Position numbers and translations under genes: made by a program
In this document: piece after piece, positions 24,279 to 33,092 of the stretch
Numbering within the stretch: the stretch's first letter is position 1
Layout of the letters: each line of letters opens with the position of its first letter
DNA from: an uncultured Desulfovibrio sp.
GTDB lineage: Bacteria > Desulfobacterota > Desulfovibrionia > Desulfovibrionales > Desulfovibrionaceae
DNA length: 64,000 nt
Reading direction: 5' to 3'
Assembly (NCBI RefSeq): GCF_910584445.1
Contig: NZ_CAJUBO010000002.1
Location: forward strand, 1-64,000
The notes under the pieces: model-generated
The model's database searches: none
What the model saw: the letters and a program-made list of their open reading frames with translations, nothing else
Told to the model about the DNA's origin: nothing

Positions 24279-25469
24279 TTACTGTTGATTTGTATTTTTA
24301 TTGACTACAGGATAAAAATCAAATTCATTGCGATAAAGTCGATATGCGCTATTATGAAAATGAGATTTAATGGATTCTATCCTTTCATAAAGGATATTGT
24401 AGCATTCAAGAGCATGTGCATCATATTCAAATGGGTTGCTCTCAAATTTTTCTATCAACGATGCTAAATTATTTAACATAGAGTCATAAGATGTATATAT
24501 CCTCTCTGAAAAGTTATTATATTCTTCGGGAAAAAACTGTGGACTCCTGACGCAACAAGTGACAGTTCCACAAAAAAAAGGTTCCCAAAAATAGCCGTCC
24601 CAGCCTTCGCCGAAAGAAATTACATACTTGCTGCGGCTGATGGCCTCCAGGTATGTGGTGTACGGAATTCCCGCCAAACTGTACAATCTGAATCCCTTGA
24701 ACCGACGGTGCAGCATTGCCAGGATTGCAGGCGCATGTGGATTTGTATCCGGTGAATAGGCGATGATATTCTGTTTTTCGGCATGGGTGCGATAGGTGTA
24801 TGTCGAACCGTAATAAGCTCCCAGATGCAACAGCGGTATCTGCCAGCGATCCGCATACTCCTGTGTGGCGCTGGCTTCGTGCGCGACTGTCTGAGTATGT
24901 GTACAGGGGAGTCTGTAAAGATGATCAAGTTGATGAGGTGTCGGCATCAGTTGAGGATTTTGATTGCAGATATTGATGTGTACCTGTCGTGCGCTGTATA
25001 TCCAGCGGACTTCACGACTTTTTTGTTTTTTGAATATACGAGTCGCGACGCATTCTGGAACATGGATATACAGAGTGTCGGGTGAGGGGAAAAGCCGCAT
25101 TATCTGACTGAATGCGTAAATCCCTTCCTTGTTGGGATAGTAGGGGTAGCAGGGCAATCCCCACCAGTGGGGAGGATAGGCTACAACGACCTTAAAACCC
25201 TCTCTGGATAAAATTTCACGAGATATCATGGCAAGATTCAGAAGTACAAACAGACCACCTGTGATTCGCAAGGGATGTGCAGGGAACAGAACGACAACAA
25301 TTTTTTCCCCAGGCATAGGTACACGCGAAATCAGCATGCGCCGATTCGCAAAGGAAACTGCAATTTCACGCCAATGACGAATTAAAAATAAAATTGATCT
25401 TCCATATATAGGAAGTTTTTTAAATTTTGTATAAAAATGATATAGGAGATTCAAAATAGGTATCTCCAT
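24279..25469 (-). CDS. Putative GT-B glycosyltransferase of the glycan cluster
   Basis: A 396-residue soluble protein, distinctly AT-rich in its outer parts. HPLRITGGLFVLLNLA resembles the donor-loop entry of GT-B enzymes, and late in the protein SRSKYVISFGEGWDGYFWEP matches the C-terminal E-containing loop where GT-B enzymes bind the nucleotide sugar. Between these, IIAYSPDTNPHAPAIL is a plausible Rossmann strand. I do not recognise a characterised family. It lies between a methyltransferase-like gene and the ABC flippase. Confidence 0.55.
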   Translation of the reverse strand: MEIPILNLLYHFYTKFKKLPIYGRSILFLIRHWREIAVSFANRRMLISRVPMPGEKIVVVLFPAHPLRITGGLFVLLNLAMISREILSREGFKVVVAYPPHWWGLPCYPYYPNKEGIYAFSQIMRLFPSPDTLYIHVPECVATRIFKKQKSREVRWIYSARQVHINICNQNPQLMPTPHQLDHLYRLPCTHTQTVAHEASATQEYADRWQIPLLHLGAYYGSTYTYRTHAEKQNIIAYSPDTNPHAPAILAMLHRRFKGFRLYSLAGIPYTTYLEAISRSKYVISFGEGWDGYFWEPFFCGTVTCCVRSPQFFPEEYNNFSERIYTSYDSMLNNLASLIEKFESNPFEYDAHALECYNILYERIESIKSHFHNSAYRLYRNEFDFYPVVNKNTNQQ

Positions 25470-25521
25470 TTATTAATTCTAAATGAATAGAATGAAATTT
25501 ATTATGAATACTCTGTTTTTC

Positions 25522-25560
25522 CTAATAGGGAAAGGGAGATAGCGTGTGAGTCTTAGCCAT
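25522..25560 (-). CDS. Possible 12-codon leader ORF with strong ribosome binding site
   Basis: On the reverse strand a GGAGG (25573-25569) sits eight bases ahead of ATG at 25560, reading MAKTHTLSPFPY then TAG. An upstream in-frame ATG overlaps the GGAGG. It lies between a hairpin (25586-25620) and the GT gene at 25469. It could be a leader peptide or the surviving start of a deleted gene. Confidence 0.25.
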   Translation of the reverse strand: MAKTHTLSPFPY

Positions 25561-25575
25561 TTCAAAAACCTCCAT

Positions 25576-25620
25576 AAAAATTTGTGCAGTTCTGACATGC
25601 ATGAGGGCATGCAGAATTGC
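25576..25620 (-). terminator. Hairpin with T-run inside the glycan cluster
   Basis: GCAATTCTGCATGC pairs with GCATGTCAGAACTGC (reverse strand, 25620 to 25586, one bulge and one G-T pair), followed by AAATTTTT. It is immediately downstream of the stop at 25622, so the cluster may be split into transcripts or attenuated here. Confidence 0.55.
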
Positions 25621-25621
25621 G

Positions 25622-26788
25622 CTATCTCCATGCGAAATGGAGAATTTTTTGAGCGAATGCAGCAGCAGTAAACGAGCTGTGGTCAAAGAGAAGGCAGGTT
25701 TTCAATTTTGAAAATCCATACCTGCGCCCGTGAAAATTATACTCTCCGAACGATTCCAGTTCGGGAGATATTTTGCGTAACTCGTGACGCGTATTGAATT
25801 CATGAATGGCGAGCGCCTCTCCTTGGAAGCCAATATCTCCCCCCACATCATCGAAGTACATGTTGACAAGCGGAAGGAAGGATTCCGCGTTTTCCTCAAG
25901 CAGAGACAATACCGGGACTGTTGAGGAATAGTAATCCACATCCACCAGCATGACTCCCACGGGAGGTGGGGCGTACGTCGCAAAAAATACCGGCAGAGTC
26001 TCCTCCAGCGGGCCAAGCACCACTGTGGCGGAGGCAAGGCGCTGACGCAGCGCTGACACATCCATGGGGAAAAGACCTTTATCCCAGCATTGGGGACAGT
26101 CGCGCCAATCCTGCGGCGCGGGGAGGCCCTGACCACCATCAGAGCCGAATACTTTGATCTCCAGGTCGAAGATATGGCCGATTTCCCTCGCCAGCAGTTC
26201 GCACGCACAAAGTCCGTCACCGGCGGCGACACCGAATTCGCAAACAGAAAACGATGACACGCCGATGCTGCGGGCAACTTCCGCAGCCCGCCATATGGTC
26301 ACGGCATAGGGCGGATACGGCAAATCCGTTTCCTGTGTCGTGCGGATTGCCGTAAAATAGGAATCCTTAAAATAGCACTGCCATCGCCGAAGCACGCCGA
26401 TCACGCAGCCTTCCGCGTCAAGTACCGGTACGATTTTTACCGAAGGCCAGCGCGCCATGATGTCCCGCGCCGCCATATATGCGTTCTCCCCTGCGAGCGC
26501 TGAATGGACATCTCTGCGGCAAAGATCCCCTGCGGTCGCGGACGCCAACGTACTCGAAAAAGGGGGGAACGCATCCGCAGACAGGAACCCGAGGAGATGT
26601 TTGCTTCCGTCATGGACGAACAGCGTCTTTTCCGGAACATGCTGCATCTTCCACAGGCAGATACCGGCCAACGTATCGTGCGAGACCAGATATCCGTCGG
26701 TATCCGTGAACATGATGGTGCCCCTTTCACCGTTTGTGTCCTGCTTCTCAGGCCATGGCAAGCCATGACGATCGTAAAGATTGCTCAT
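25622..26788 (-). CDS. CBS-domain / TylF-like methyltransferase fusion protein
   Basis: A 388-residue protein in two parts. Residues ~25-140 look like a CBS-pair module (DGYLVSHDTLAG, then KIVPVLDAEGCVIGVLRRW, the repeating pattern in which a strand precedes a G-x-I/L-x-R end). Residues ~160-360 resemble the macrocin O-methyltransferase (TylF) fold: CEFGVAAGDGL for the SAM loop, VFGSDGGQGLP for the FD-x-F-x-GLP motif, PLEETLP, and MLVDVDYYSST followed by NMYFDDVGG. Sugar O-methylation is a reasonable guess. CBS-like N-termini also occur in nucleotidyltransferases of glycan clusters, so sensing of a nucleotide is possible. Confidence 0.6.
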   Translation of the reverse strand: MSNLYDRHGLPWPEKQDTNGERGTIMFTDTDGYLVSHDTLAGICLWKMQHVPEKTLFVHDGSKHLLGFLSADAFPPFSSTLASATAGDLCRRDVHSALAGENAYMAARDIMARWPSVKIVPVLDAEGCVIGVLRRWQCYFKDSYFTAIRTTQETDLPYPPYAVTIWRAAEVARSIGVSSFSVCEFGVAAGDGLCACELLAREIGHIFDLEIKVFGSDGGQGLPAPQDWRDCPQCWDKGLFPMDVSALRQRLASATVVLGPLEETLPVFFATYAPPPVGVMLVDVDYYSSTVPVLSLLEENAESFLPLVNMYFDDVGGDIGFQGEALAIHEFNTRHELRKISPELESFGEYNFHGRRYGFSKLKTCLLFDHSSFTAAAFAQKILHFAWR

Positions 26789-26842
26789 ACGCCGAAGCCA
26801 ATGATTCTGTCCCGCGGACAGACTGGGCAGAGATACTTTAAT

Positions 26843-27067
26843 TTATATGCCAGAGGTTGCGCGGGTTGCGTACGCAGATGAAAATGGGCGGCCCCTCCTG
26901 CCTCTCAAGGATTTCGTCCAGCGGCATCGCGGGAAGCCCATCGACATGTATAGTTCGCTGCCCAGAAAGCACAATCGTACCTCTTGTCCATGCTTACGTA
27001 AGTAGGAGCCTAGCATGCGGATGCCAATAGTGGCATAATCATGAACTGAATATAGAAGGATTTTCAT
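26843..27067 (-). pseudogene. N-terminal stub of a B12-binding radical SAM protein
   Basis: MKILLYSVHDYATIGIRMLG then SYLRKHGQEVRL is the opening of cobalamin-binding radical SAM enzymes. The ATG has GGAG eight bases upstream. After ~40 residues similarity stops; another frame holds PLDEILERQEGPPIFICVRN ending at TAA near 26840. No CxxxCxxC motif follows before the next gene, so the catalytic part has been lost by deletion. It is a remnant in the glycan cluster. Confidence 0.65.
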
Positions 27068-27118
27068 AAAATATTCTCCAGTATTTAATTTCTGTTTTTG
27101 TATATTAATATGACTAAT

Positions 27119-27823
27119 TTATTGAAGCTCATATTGGTTAAGCATTTTATGTATGTTTTCCTCGCTATTAAACATTAGAATATCTATAATAGATAAATTA
27201 GAATAAAACACATCTGCTTTTTGCTTGTATTGATTTATATTAGAGTTTATAAAAAATAAAGAAATGTTATTTTCAAGGAAAAACTTCTTTGAATAGAGGT
27301 GTTGTCCTCCAATTGGGTTGATGTATACATCTCCTCCAAGAGTATGGACAATTTTAATAATTTTCTCTTGTGCTGAGTCTGAATCAGATTTTTTATACTG
27401 TAAGTTCGAGGACAAATAAAATTTTGTTTTGATTCCCAAATATTCGCATAATTCTTGTGTCGAATTATATATAATATCTGATATTTTTCCGTCTGACATT
27501 ATTGTTTTTTCAATAATATGAAATATTCTTTTATAGTTTTCTGTATTTTTATATGCAATCGTTATCGTTTTCAAAAGTTTTTTTCGAGTTAAAAAATTAG
27601 GACAGACAAAAATTTCATTAATTTTTTTATTTTGCGAAGCATGACTGAGGGGAAGTATGAATTTATATGGTTCTCCATGTAATAAAATTCTATTTCTGTT
27701 TATCCAACCTTTGTTAATATAATTAGCGTCATCATAAAACACAAAACAATCAACGGATGCAATGAGTTGCCAATATCCTATATATGGAAATAAATATGGT
27801 TGCATTACAGCTATTTTTTTCAT
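27119..27823 (-). CDS. WbqC-family protein
   Basis: A 234-residue protein of the WbqC family (MQPYLFPYIGYWQLI, FVFYDDANYINKGWINRNRI, PIGGQHLYSKKFF). WbqC-like proteins occur in O-antigen and glycan clusters and are thought to act as aminoacyl/acyl- or glycine-type transferases, but the reaction is poorly established. The gene is strikingly AT-rich compared with the chromosome, a sign of transfer. It lies 15 bases downstream of the ATP-grasp/HAD gene and is probably co-transcribed. Confidence 0.85.
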   Translation of the reverse strand: MKKIAVMQPYLFPYIGYWQLIASVDCFVFYDDANYINKGWINRNRILLHGEPYKFILPLSHASQNKKINEIFVCPNFLTRKKLLKTITIAYKNTENYKRIFHIIEKTIMSDGKISDIIYNSTQELCEYLGIKTKFYLSSNLQYKKSDSDSAQEKIIKIVHTLGGDVYINPIGGQHLYSKKFFLENNISLFFINSNINQYKQKADVFYSNLSIIDILMFNSEENIHKMLNQYELQ

Positions 27824-27838
27824 TGTTATAGACCTCAG

Positions 27839-29113
27839 CTAGCTTCGCCAATCCAAAAGAGCATCTACACCATCTACATCAAAAACAGGAATTCCGGTAT
27901 GCGTTGCAACGCTTTGCCGTTCATGCCACGAATTATCTATAAAGATAGAATTATCGCGCAGAATATATGTATATTTTTCCTCATTATGGTCTATAGAAAT
28001 AATTTTTGAAAAAATATTCTTATCTATACAATATTTTGAAAGACTTGATAAAATATCATTCTCATGCTTGCTCAGAAGAATACATTCTTTTCCATTATTT
28101 TTACACTGGTAAAGAAAGCATAGCATTTTTATATTGACGGATTCATTGATGACAAGAGTGTCGTCAAAGTCGAAATAAACTGTCGTATACTTGTAATCTA
28201 TCCTGTATCTGCGGATCAGCGTACTATCCATGGTGACCCGGTACGGATTCGGGCTGACGGAAATGTCACGACCTGTGGCTGCATAGACGCTCAACAAGGG
28301 CAAATTGACGCCTGTGGCGCGTGTGAGTCCCATCGTTCCCGCGCACCGTGCGGAAATTTCCAGCAATTTCCAGCAGCCCCGGGCATCCCTCTTGATTTGG
28401 AACCACCATAGCCCCAGAAAGGAAAGTCGGCTGTTGATCGCGTGGGCGATGTGCTCGATCTCGGGCGTAAGGCATTCCGTTTTTCCTGCCACGGAGATGC
28501 CCGCCATCACGCGTCCCCGGGATCGGGGCGAAATGACGCACAGCCGCCCGTGTCTGTCGGTCAGGCAATCGACGGTATATTCCTCCCCCGGCAGATATTC
28601 AGAAATCACATAGTCCCGGGCGTTTTCGGGCAACTGCCCAGGGTGTTCCGCCTTGTAGGCGCCAACCGCTCCCTGGCCCATGCGCGGCTTGACGAAAACG
28701 GGGAATGCGCTGGCTGCAGAGTCGCGCATTTCCGGCACAAAATCCGTGTCCGCAAACGTTTCATAGGTGAGCTTTTTATCTCTGCAGATGCGGGCCGTAC
28801 GCGCATCGTTCGGGAGGACTCGCGCGTGCAGCCTGTCGCTGTTTTCCGCAAGGTAAAGCGCCACGGTATCGTGCGTCGGCAGGACAAGGTCTATGTCATG
28901 GGCAACGCACAGAGCATTGAAGGCGGTGAGAAAATCGGCATCCGTGATATACGGCAGGCCCGACAGGTAGTTCCTGAAGATGTAGGAACCATGCCGTTCC
29001 ACTGAGGATGCACCGAAAACCTCAACATTGACGCATGTCGCAAGAGCATCATGCAGTTCAACGGCGTTTGTTTCGCCAGCGGGGAATATGAGGACGTGTA
29101 TCTTTTTTTGCAC
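27839..29113 (-). CDS. ATP-grasp ligase fused to a HAD-like domain
   Basis: A 424-residue protein starting at GTG 29113. Residues ~1-300 are a carbamoyl-phosphate-synthase-like ATP-grasp enzyme (FPVFVKPRMGQGAVGAYKAE, EYLPGEEYTVD, WWFQIKRD and KLLEISARCAGTMG, which supply Mg and ATP ligands). Residues ~305-424 form a HAD module with motif I YFDFDDTLV and a late FIDNSWHERQ acidic motif. ATP-grasp ligases make amide or thioester bonds, and the HAD part may remove phosphate from the product. The DNA changes abruptly from GC-rich to AT-rich at about 28200, exactly at the domain boundary. Confidence 0.8.
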   Translation of the reverse strand: MQKKIHVLIFPAGETNAVELHDALATCVNVEVFGASSVERHGSYIFRNYLSGLPYITDADFLTAFNALCVAHDIDLVLPTHDTVALYLAENSDRLHARVLPNDARTARICRDKKLTYETFADTDFVPEMRDSAASAFPVFVKPRMGQGAVGAYKAEHPGQLPENARDYVISEYLPGEEYTVDCLTDRHGRLCVISPRSRGRVMAGISVAGKTECLTPEIEHIAHAINSRLSFLGLWWFQIKRDARGCWKLLEISARCAGTMGLTRATGVNLPLLSVYAATGRDISVSPNPYRVTMDSTLIRRYRIDYKYTTVYFDFDDTLVINESVNIKMLCFLYQCKNNGKECILLSKHENDILSSLSKYCIDKNIFSKIISIDHNEEKYTYILRDNSIFIDNSWHERQSVATHTGIPVFDVDGVDALLDWRS

Positions 29114-29139
29114 GGTGGAGACCCATTCGTTATGGAGCG

Positions 29140-31206
29140 TCAGAACTTCTCAAGTTCCGATTCGATAGTATCGGCAATGCGATGCATGTCTTCATCGCCA
29201 TATCGGTAGTCGCACGGAAGCAGAAGAAGATTTTGCGACAGTTCGAGCGCGCCAGAATCTGAAAAGATGCTTTCTAAAATTGGATTCCATTTGCGGGAGC
29301 AATGGATGCCCTTTTGCGCCAGGACAGCCAGAGCGATTTTGCAATCCACGCGTGGAAATTTCGTATTGGGAAAGAGCGCCGGAAAGGCGAACGGGATGAA
29401 ATCCCCCACAGTTGCCCAATACGCCAGTTCCGGGAGGCGTTCGCGGAGGATGGCATAGTTCTGCCTGATGCGGGCTTTCAGGGTCCTCAGGGGGATGCGC
29501 CTGAGCATGGCGAGGGTGGTCCTGCTGCACGGCCTGTTGGGCAGCGGCGCCTGCGCCCGGTTTTGCTGGAAGGCTGTGCGTTGCGGAATGCCGAAGGGGT
29601 ATCCTTCATATTTCTCGACGCGTTGCAACAGGGCCGTGCCAAAGACGTCATCCGTGCCTGGGGAAAGGTGTCGGGTACATGCTGCCGCTCCCGGACCCAC
29701 GAGGATGCCGCCATCAGGCACGCCCAGCGTTTCCGTAGGGTCGTAAACGGCCCAGGGGGCGCGCCGAGGTTGCCCTGTCCACAAAACATGCCGCCTGTCC
29801 TCCAGCCAAAAAATATCCTTGCGGCGAGCAAGTGCACGCTGGAGGGGCACTGATGTGGGCTTGCCGAAATAGGCGCAGGTAATGATAGCGGCGCCAGACG
29901 GAATACGGCTGGCTAGCGCAGTATCTGGCTCTAAATTGTAGTTGCATTCATAATAATACGGACGAATTTGTAATTTGTAGCGTAAGATATCTACAAGTGG
30001 CTCGTAATAATTGGGAAGGTAAAGATCATTGATGGCGTGTTCATACAGCCATGCCATGATGGCCTGATTGACCGTGGCAAAACAGGCGTATTCCGCAGTT
30101 CCCACCCATTTGGAAAACACGCTGTCACGAACCGCAGGCACGGCATCCAGAGCAAATTCCTTGAAGCTGCCGATAGGCTTGGGCGCCTCTTCCCGGGAAG
30201 TGGCCGGCGTTTCCCAAGGAAGATGCAATTCCCGGCCTTCCTCGGGATATATCGTGTCCCACGCGGTCTGGAGGATATGGTTGCGCTGCAGCCGGCGTTT
30301 AAAAAAGCTGGCCTCTCTTGTGAGGATGTCGCGTAACTGGTCATAATCTTCATATTTCAAACAGTATTCAATTGAATTGATATGGGAAAGCAGGACGCGT
30401 TCCCGTATCTGTGCGGCAAATCTGTTATCAAAAAATGCGTTGATTTTGGAATAAATCGATATCCAGTCAAAGCTTTTGATTGCAAAAAACAAATTCTTGT
30501 CAATATTCTGCAAATATGTATAGCCATTTTCGTGGTGTCGCCAGCAGCTCATTGGCATATCAAAGTATTTTATAAGGCCATCAGCTGCATGCAAAAGGAA
30601 CAGGAAGTGGTCAAAGCACATTCCTTTTGTAAACCACCCCGGCAGGCCATTGGGAAATTTCCAGCGGAAAACGAAGGAGGATGTCTGAAAATAGTAGTTG
30701 TTGATTGCCTCATCGGGAAAGAACACGCCATTGCGTATCCTCTCGTTGGGGGAATCGAGATCTTTATAGACATATTCTCCGGCATTGTGCGGCACGCCTT
30801 CGTCGTAGAGAATTTTGACCTTGTGGGTGCAAACCGTAAACAGAGGATTCGCTTCAAGAAAATCCACCTGCTGTTGCAGCTTTGTCGGGTCAGTCCAACA
30901 GTCGTCTCCTTCGCAGAAGGCGATGTATTTGGTTGATATCTTCGCCAGACCATCGAGAAAATTGTTTGCTCCCTTGCTGTTGCGCGGTTGGTAGGAGCGC
31001 ACTATCTGTGTATGCTTCGCCGCATAGCTGTCGATGATTTCACGCGTAGTATCCGTTGAGCAGTCGTCGCAAACGACAATCTGGAACGGAAAGGTCGTTT
31101 TTTGTTGCAGACATCCTTCCAGCGCTTCGGAAATAAACCTGCCGTGATTGTACGTCGGCATGAAAACGCTCAAGAGCGGTTCTCGCATATGCCCCCCGGC
31201 ATTCAT
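29140..31206 (-). CDS. GT2 glycosyltransferase fused to a lysine-less DegT-like domain
   Basis: A 688-residue two-domain protein. Residues ~7-240 are a family 2 glycosyltransferase (LLSVFMPTYNHG, VVCDDCSTD, KYIAFCEGDDCW, with the DxD-type acidic motif). Residues ~360-688 resemble the aminotransferase fold of the DegT/DnrJ group: IITCAYFGKP, FWLEDRRHVL (the Asp that contacts PLP), VYDPTETLGVPDGG and the C-terminal LPCDYRYGDEDM. At the site where family members have S-x-x-K, this protein has D-P-T-E, so the PLP lysine is missing. The start with AGGGG at eight bases (31206) is preferred over 31227. Confidence 0.75.
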   Translation of the reverse strand: MNAGGHMREPLLSVFMPTYNHGRFISEALEGCLQQKTTFPFQIVVCDDCSTDTTREIIDSYAAKHTQIVRSYQPRNSKGANNFLDGLAKISTKYIAFCEGDDCWTDPTKLQQQVDFLEANPLFTVCTHKVKILYDEGVPHNAGEYVYKDLDSPNERIRNGVFFPDEAINNYYFQTSSFVFRWKFPNGLPGWFTKGMCFDHFLFLLHAADGLIKYFDMPMSCWRHHENGYTYLQNIDKNLFFAIKSFDWISIYSKINAFFDNRFAAQIRERVLLSHINSIEYCLKYEDYDQLRDILTREASFFKRRLQRNHILQTAWDTIYPEEGRELHLPWETPATSREEAPKPIGSFKEFALDAVPAVRDSVFSKWVGTAEYACFATVNQAIMAWLYEHAINDLYLPNYYEPLVDILRYKLQIRPYYYECNYNLEPDTALASRIPSGAAIITCAYFGKPTSVPLQRALARRKDIFWLEDRRHVLWTGQPRRAPWAVYDPTETLGVPDGGILVGPGAAACTRHLSPGTDDVFGTALLQRVEKYEGYPFGIPQRTAFQQNRAQAPLPNRPCSRTTLAMLRRIPLRTLKARIRQNYAILRERLPELAYWATVGDFIPFAFPALFPNTKFPRVDCKIALAVLAQKGIHCSRKWNPILESIFSDSGALELSQNLLLLPCDYRYGDEDMHRIADTIESELEKF

Positions 31207-31239
31207 ATCTCTTGCCCCTGATGTCATGTATGCGCTGGG

Positions 31240-32301
31240 TCACGCGCGGCATGCTGCGATTTCGCGAACAGGCTTTTGGGACTCCACGCCGGGGAATTGT
31301 CGTGCCGGATGCAATGTCCTGCCGCCAAAGTTGTACACGCGCGGATCGCGCAAGACGGGGTGATCCAGGATTTCCAGATATTCCTTGTGGTACGGATGCA
31401 GGGGATTGAGCACATCCTTGAACCAGAACACATCATCCGGCATGGTGCCCCACTGATAAACGGGTTTTAGGATCACTCTATCAACATGGAACTGATCGAA
31501 ACAACGGGTAATAAAAGCGGGTATCTCCCGAAAATTTCTGTCCTGAATGACAAGGCACGCAACATAGCTGTTCACGACGTCCGACCGACGCAATGTTTTT
31601 ATATATGCTAAATTTTCCATTAGTTTATAAAAATTTCCTCCACGGGAAATATGGTCGTAGGTAAATTTATCAAAACTGTTGATCGTCACAATAAGTTCGA
31701 TGTTGCAATTTTTAAGGTGAAGGATCTGCTCCCAGTGTTTTTTATCGCAGTACACGCCATTTGTTTCAATGAGCAGTTGCATATCGTCGGATGCGGGTCT
31801 CAAATCGCGCAGGACGCGCATCATATACGGGGAAGCGAAGGGATCCCCATGCCCCGAAGTGGTGATTTTTTTCGCCCGGTTCAGGACAGGTGAAATCGAT
31901 TCATGGATTTTCTCCATGTAATTTTTGTACCGGGGGAGGATGGGCTGCCATTTTTTCTCCCGACAGGTTTCACAGTATTGGTTGCACATGAAGTCATACG
32001 CCAGATTTATGACTTTCGGCGTATCAGCCACGGGGTATGTATTGACGTATTCTCTTGATTTTTCAGGCAAATCATTGTTCTGGAGAAATGGACATCCATC
32101 CAGCCTGCAAATGCTGTAATCGCCAGATCTGATATGCTCACGTATTTTTTGCGCCTTTTCTCCGTTCCATATTTCATTAAATGCTTGTTGAAATACATTG
32201 CCTACGCAAAGTATATCCCATTTCAGCCAGGGACAAAGGGAAACATCTCCCTTGTAATTATCGATATAGAGATATTCAAAGGGCCGTGAGCAAAATTTCA
32301 T
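31240..32301 (-). CDS. Radical SAM protein with N-terminal Cys-rich segment
   Basis: A 353-residue protein with a C-x3-C-x2-C cluster motif (MCNQYCETCR) near residue 112, preceded by a Cys-containing N-terminal segment (KFCSRPFEYL, SLCPWL, ICRLDGCPFL). The N-terminal Cys pattern is like a SPASM auxiliary-cluster module placed ahead of the barrel rather than behind. SGHGDPFASPYM is the SAM-binding GGE-equivalent. The ATG at 32301 overlaps the upstream stop as ATGA. A role in modifying a sugar or peptide in the glycan pathway is inferred from context. Confidence 0.8.
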   Translation of the reverse strand: MKFCSRPFEYLYIDNYKGDVSLCPWLKWDILCVGNVFQQAFNEIWNGEKAQKIREHIRSGDYSICRLDGCPFLQNNDLPEKSREYVNTYPVADTPKVINLAYDFMCNQYCETCREKKWQPILPRYKNYMEKIHESISPVLNRAKKITTSGHGDPFASPYMMRVLRDLRPASDDMQLLIETNGVYCDKKHWEQILHLKNCNIELIVTINSFDKFTYDHISRGGNFYKLMENLAYIKTLRRSDVVNSYVACLVIQDRNFREIPAFITRCFDQFHVDRVILKPVYQWGTMPDDVFWFKDVLNPLHPYHKEYLEILDHPVLRDPRVYNFGGRTLHPARQFPGVESQKPVREIAACRA

Positions 32302-33026
32302 CGCAGCACATCCTTGGTCTTTCGATATATACCCATCCATGACGCCTGCACGCCCAATCGTCCACCGCTCAACAAATGCAATGCCGAGAATGCCATATTG
32401 AACGCGCTCACCACGCTGGAGAGGAGCGCATATTTCCAGTATGGTTCATGCTGCGCCACGCACGGATAGTAGTATCTTCCCCAAACTCCACTCCGTAGCC
32501 TGATGGAATCATGGAAGAAATATATATCATCCAGTGCTATCCGCATGGAAGATTTGTAGGAAGCCGCACAAATGCAATCCCCGAGCAGCATCCAGATACT
32601 CTGAGGATAATACGGACGAATATGACTGAAATCATAATAAAATCGTTTGCCCAGCACCGGCGAGAGGATGATCAGTCTGCCGTCTGCTGCCAGCATGCCA
32701 AGATATTTTTCCAAAAACGGTATCAGAGAGGAGGGATCCAAATGTTCAATGACGTGCGACATGAAGACGACATCAAAAGTTTCATTATCCGGCAGTTCCT
32801 GCGGAAGATAGGCCGCATAGCCGTCAGAGCGCAGTTTTTCCACCTGCAGCGGATTCATGTCGACACCAGTGACGGCGCAGGCGTACTGCGCGAAGAGCTT
32901 CAGATATTTTCCCGTACCACAGCCGACATCCAGAATTTTTTTCCCTGCGAGACGGTGTTTGGCAAGGTAAGCAACTTTTTGATATTCATACTTCTGATAA
33001 TGTGCTTTTTGTAATATGGTGTTCAT
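32298..33026 (-). CDS. Class I SAM-dependent methyltransferase
   Basis: A 242-residue methyltransferase with motif I ILDVGCGTGKYLKLFA, an acidic TGVDMNP and the post-motif HVIEHLDPSSLIPFLEKYL. The C-terminus is partly hydrophobic (residues ~205-230), suggesting membrane association. The start at 33026 has GGGG seven bases upstream and is preferred over an ATG five codons earlier. It is translationally coupled to the radical SAM gene. Substrate unknown. Confidence 0.85.
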   Translation of the reverse strand: MNTILQKAHYQKYEYQKVAYLAKHRLAGKKILDVGCGTGKYLKLFAQYACAVTGVDMNPLQVEKLRSDGYAAYLPQELPDNETFDVVFMSHVIEHLDPSSLIPFLEKYLGMLAADGRLIILSPVLGKRFYYDFSHIRPYYPQSIWMLLGDCICAASYKSSMRIALDDIYFFHDSIRLRSGVWGRYYYPCVAQHEPYWKYALLSSVVSAFNMAFSALHLLSGGRLGVQASWMGIYRKTKDVLR

Positions 33027-33092
33027 AATTACCCCTGCCATGTTGAACGAGAGAGTAGTATATGCAGCATCTTGAATTATTATTTTTATATT

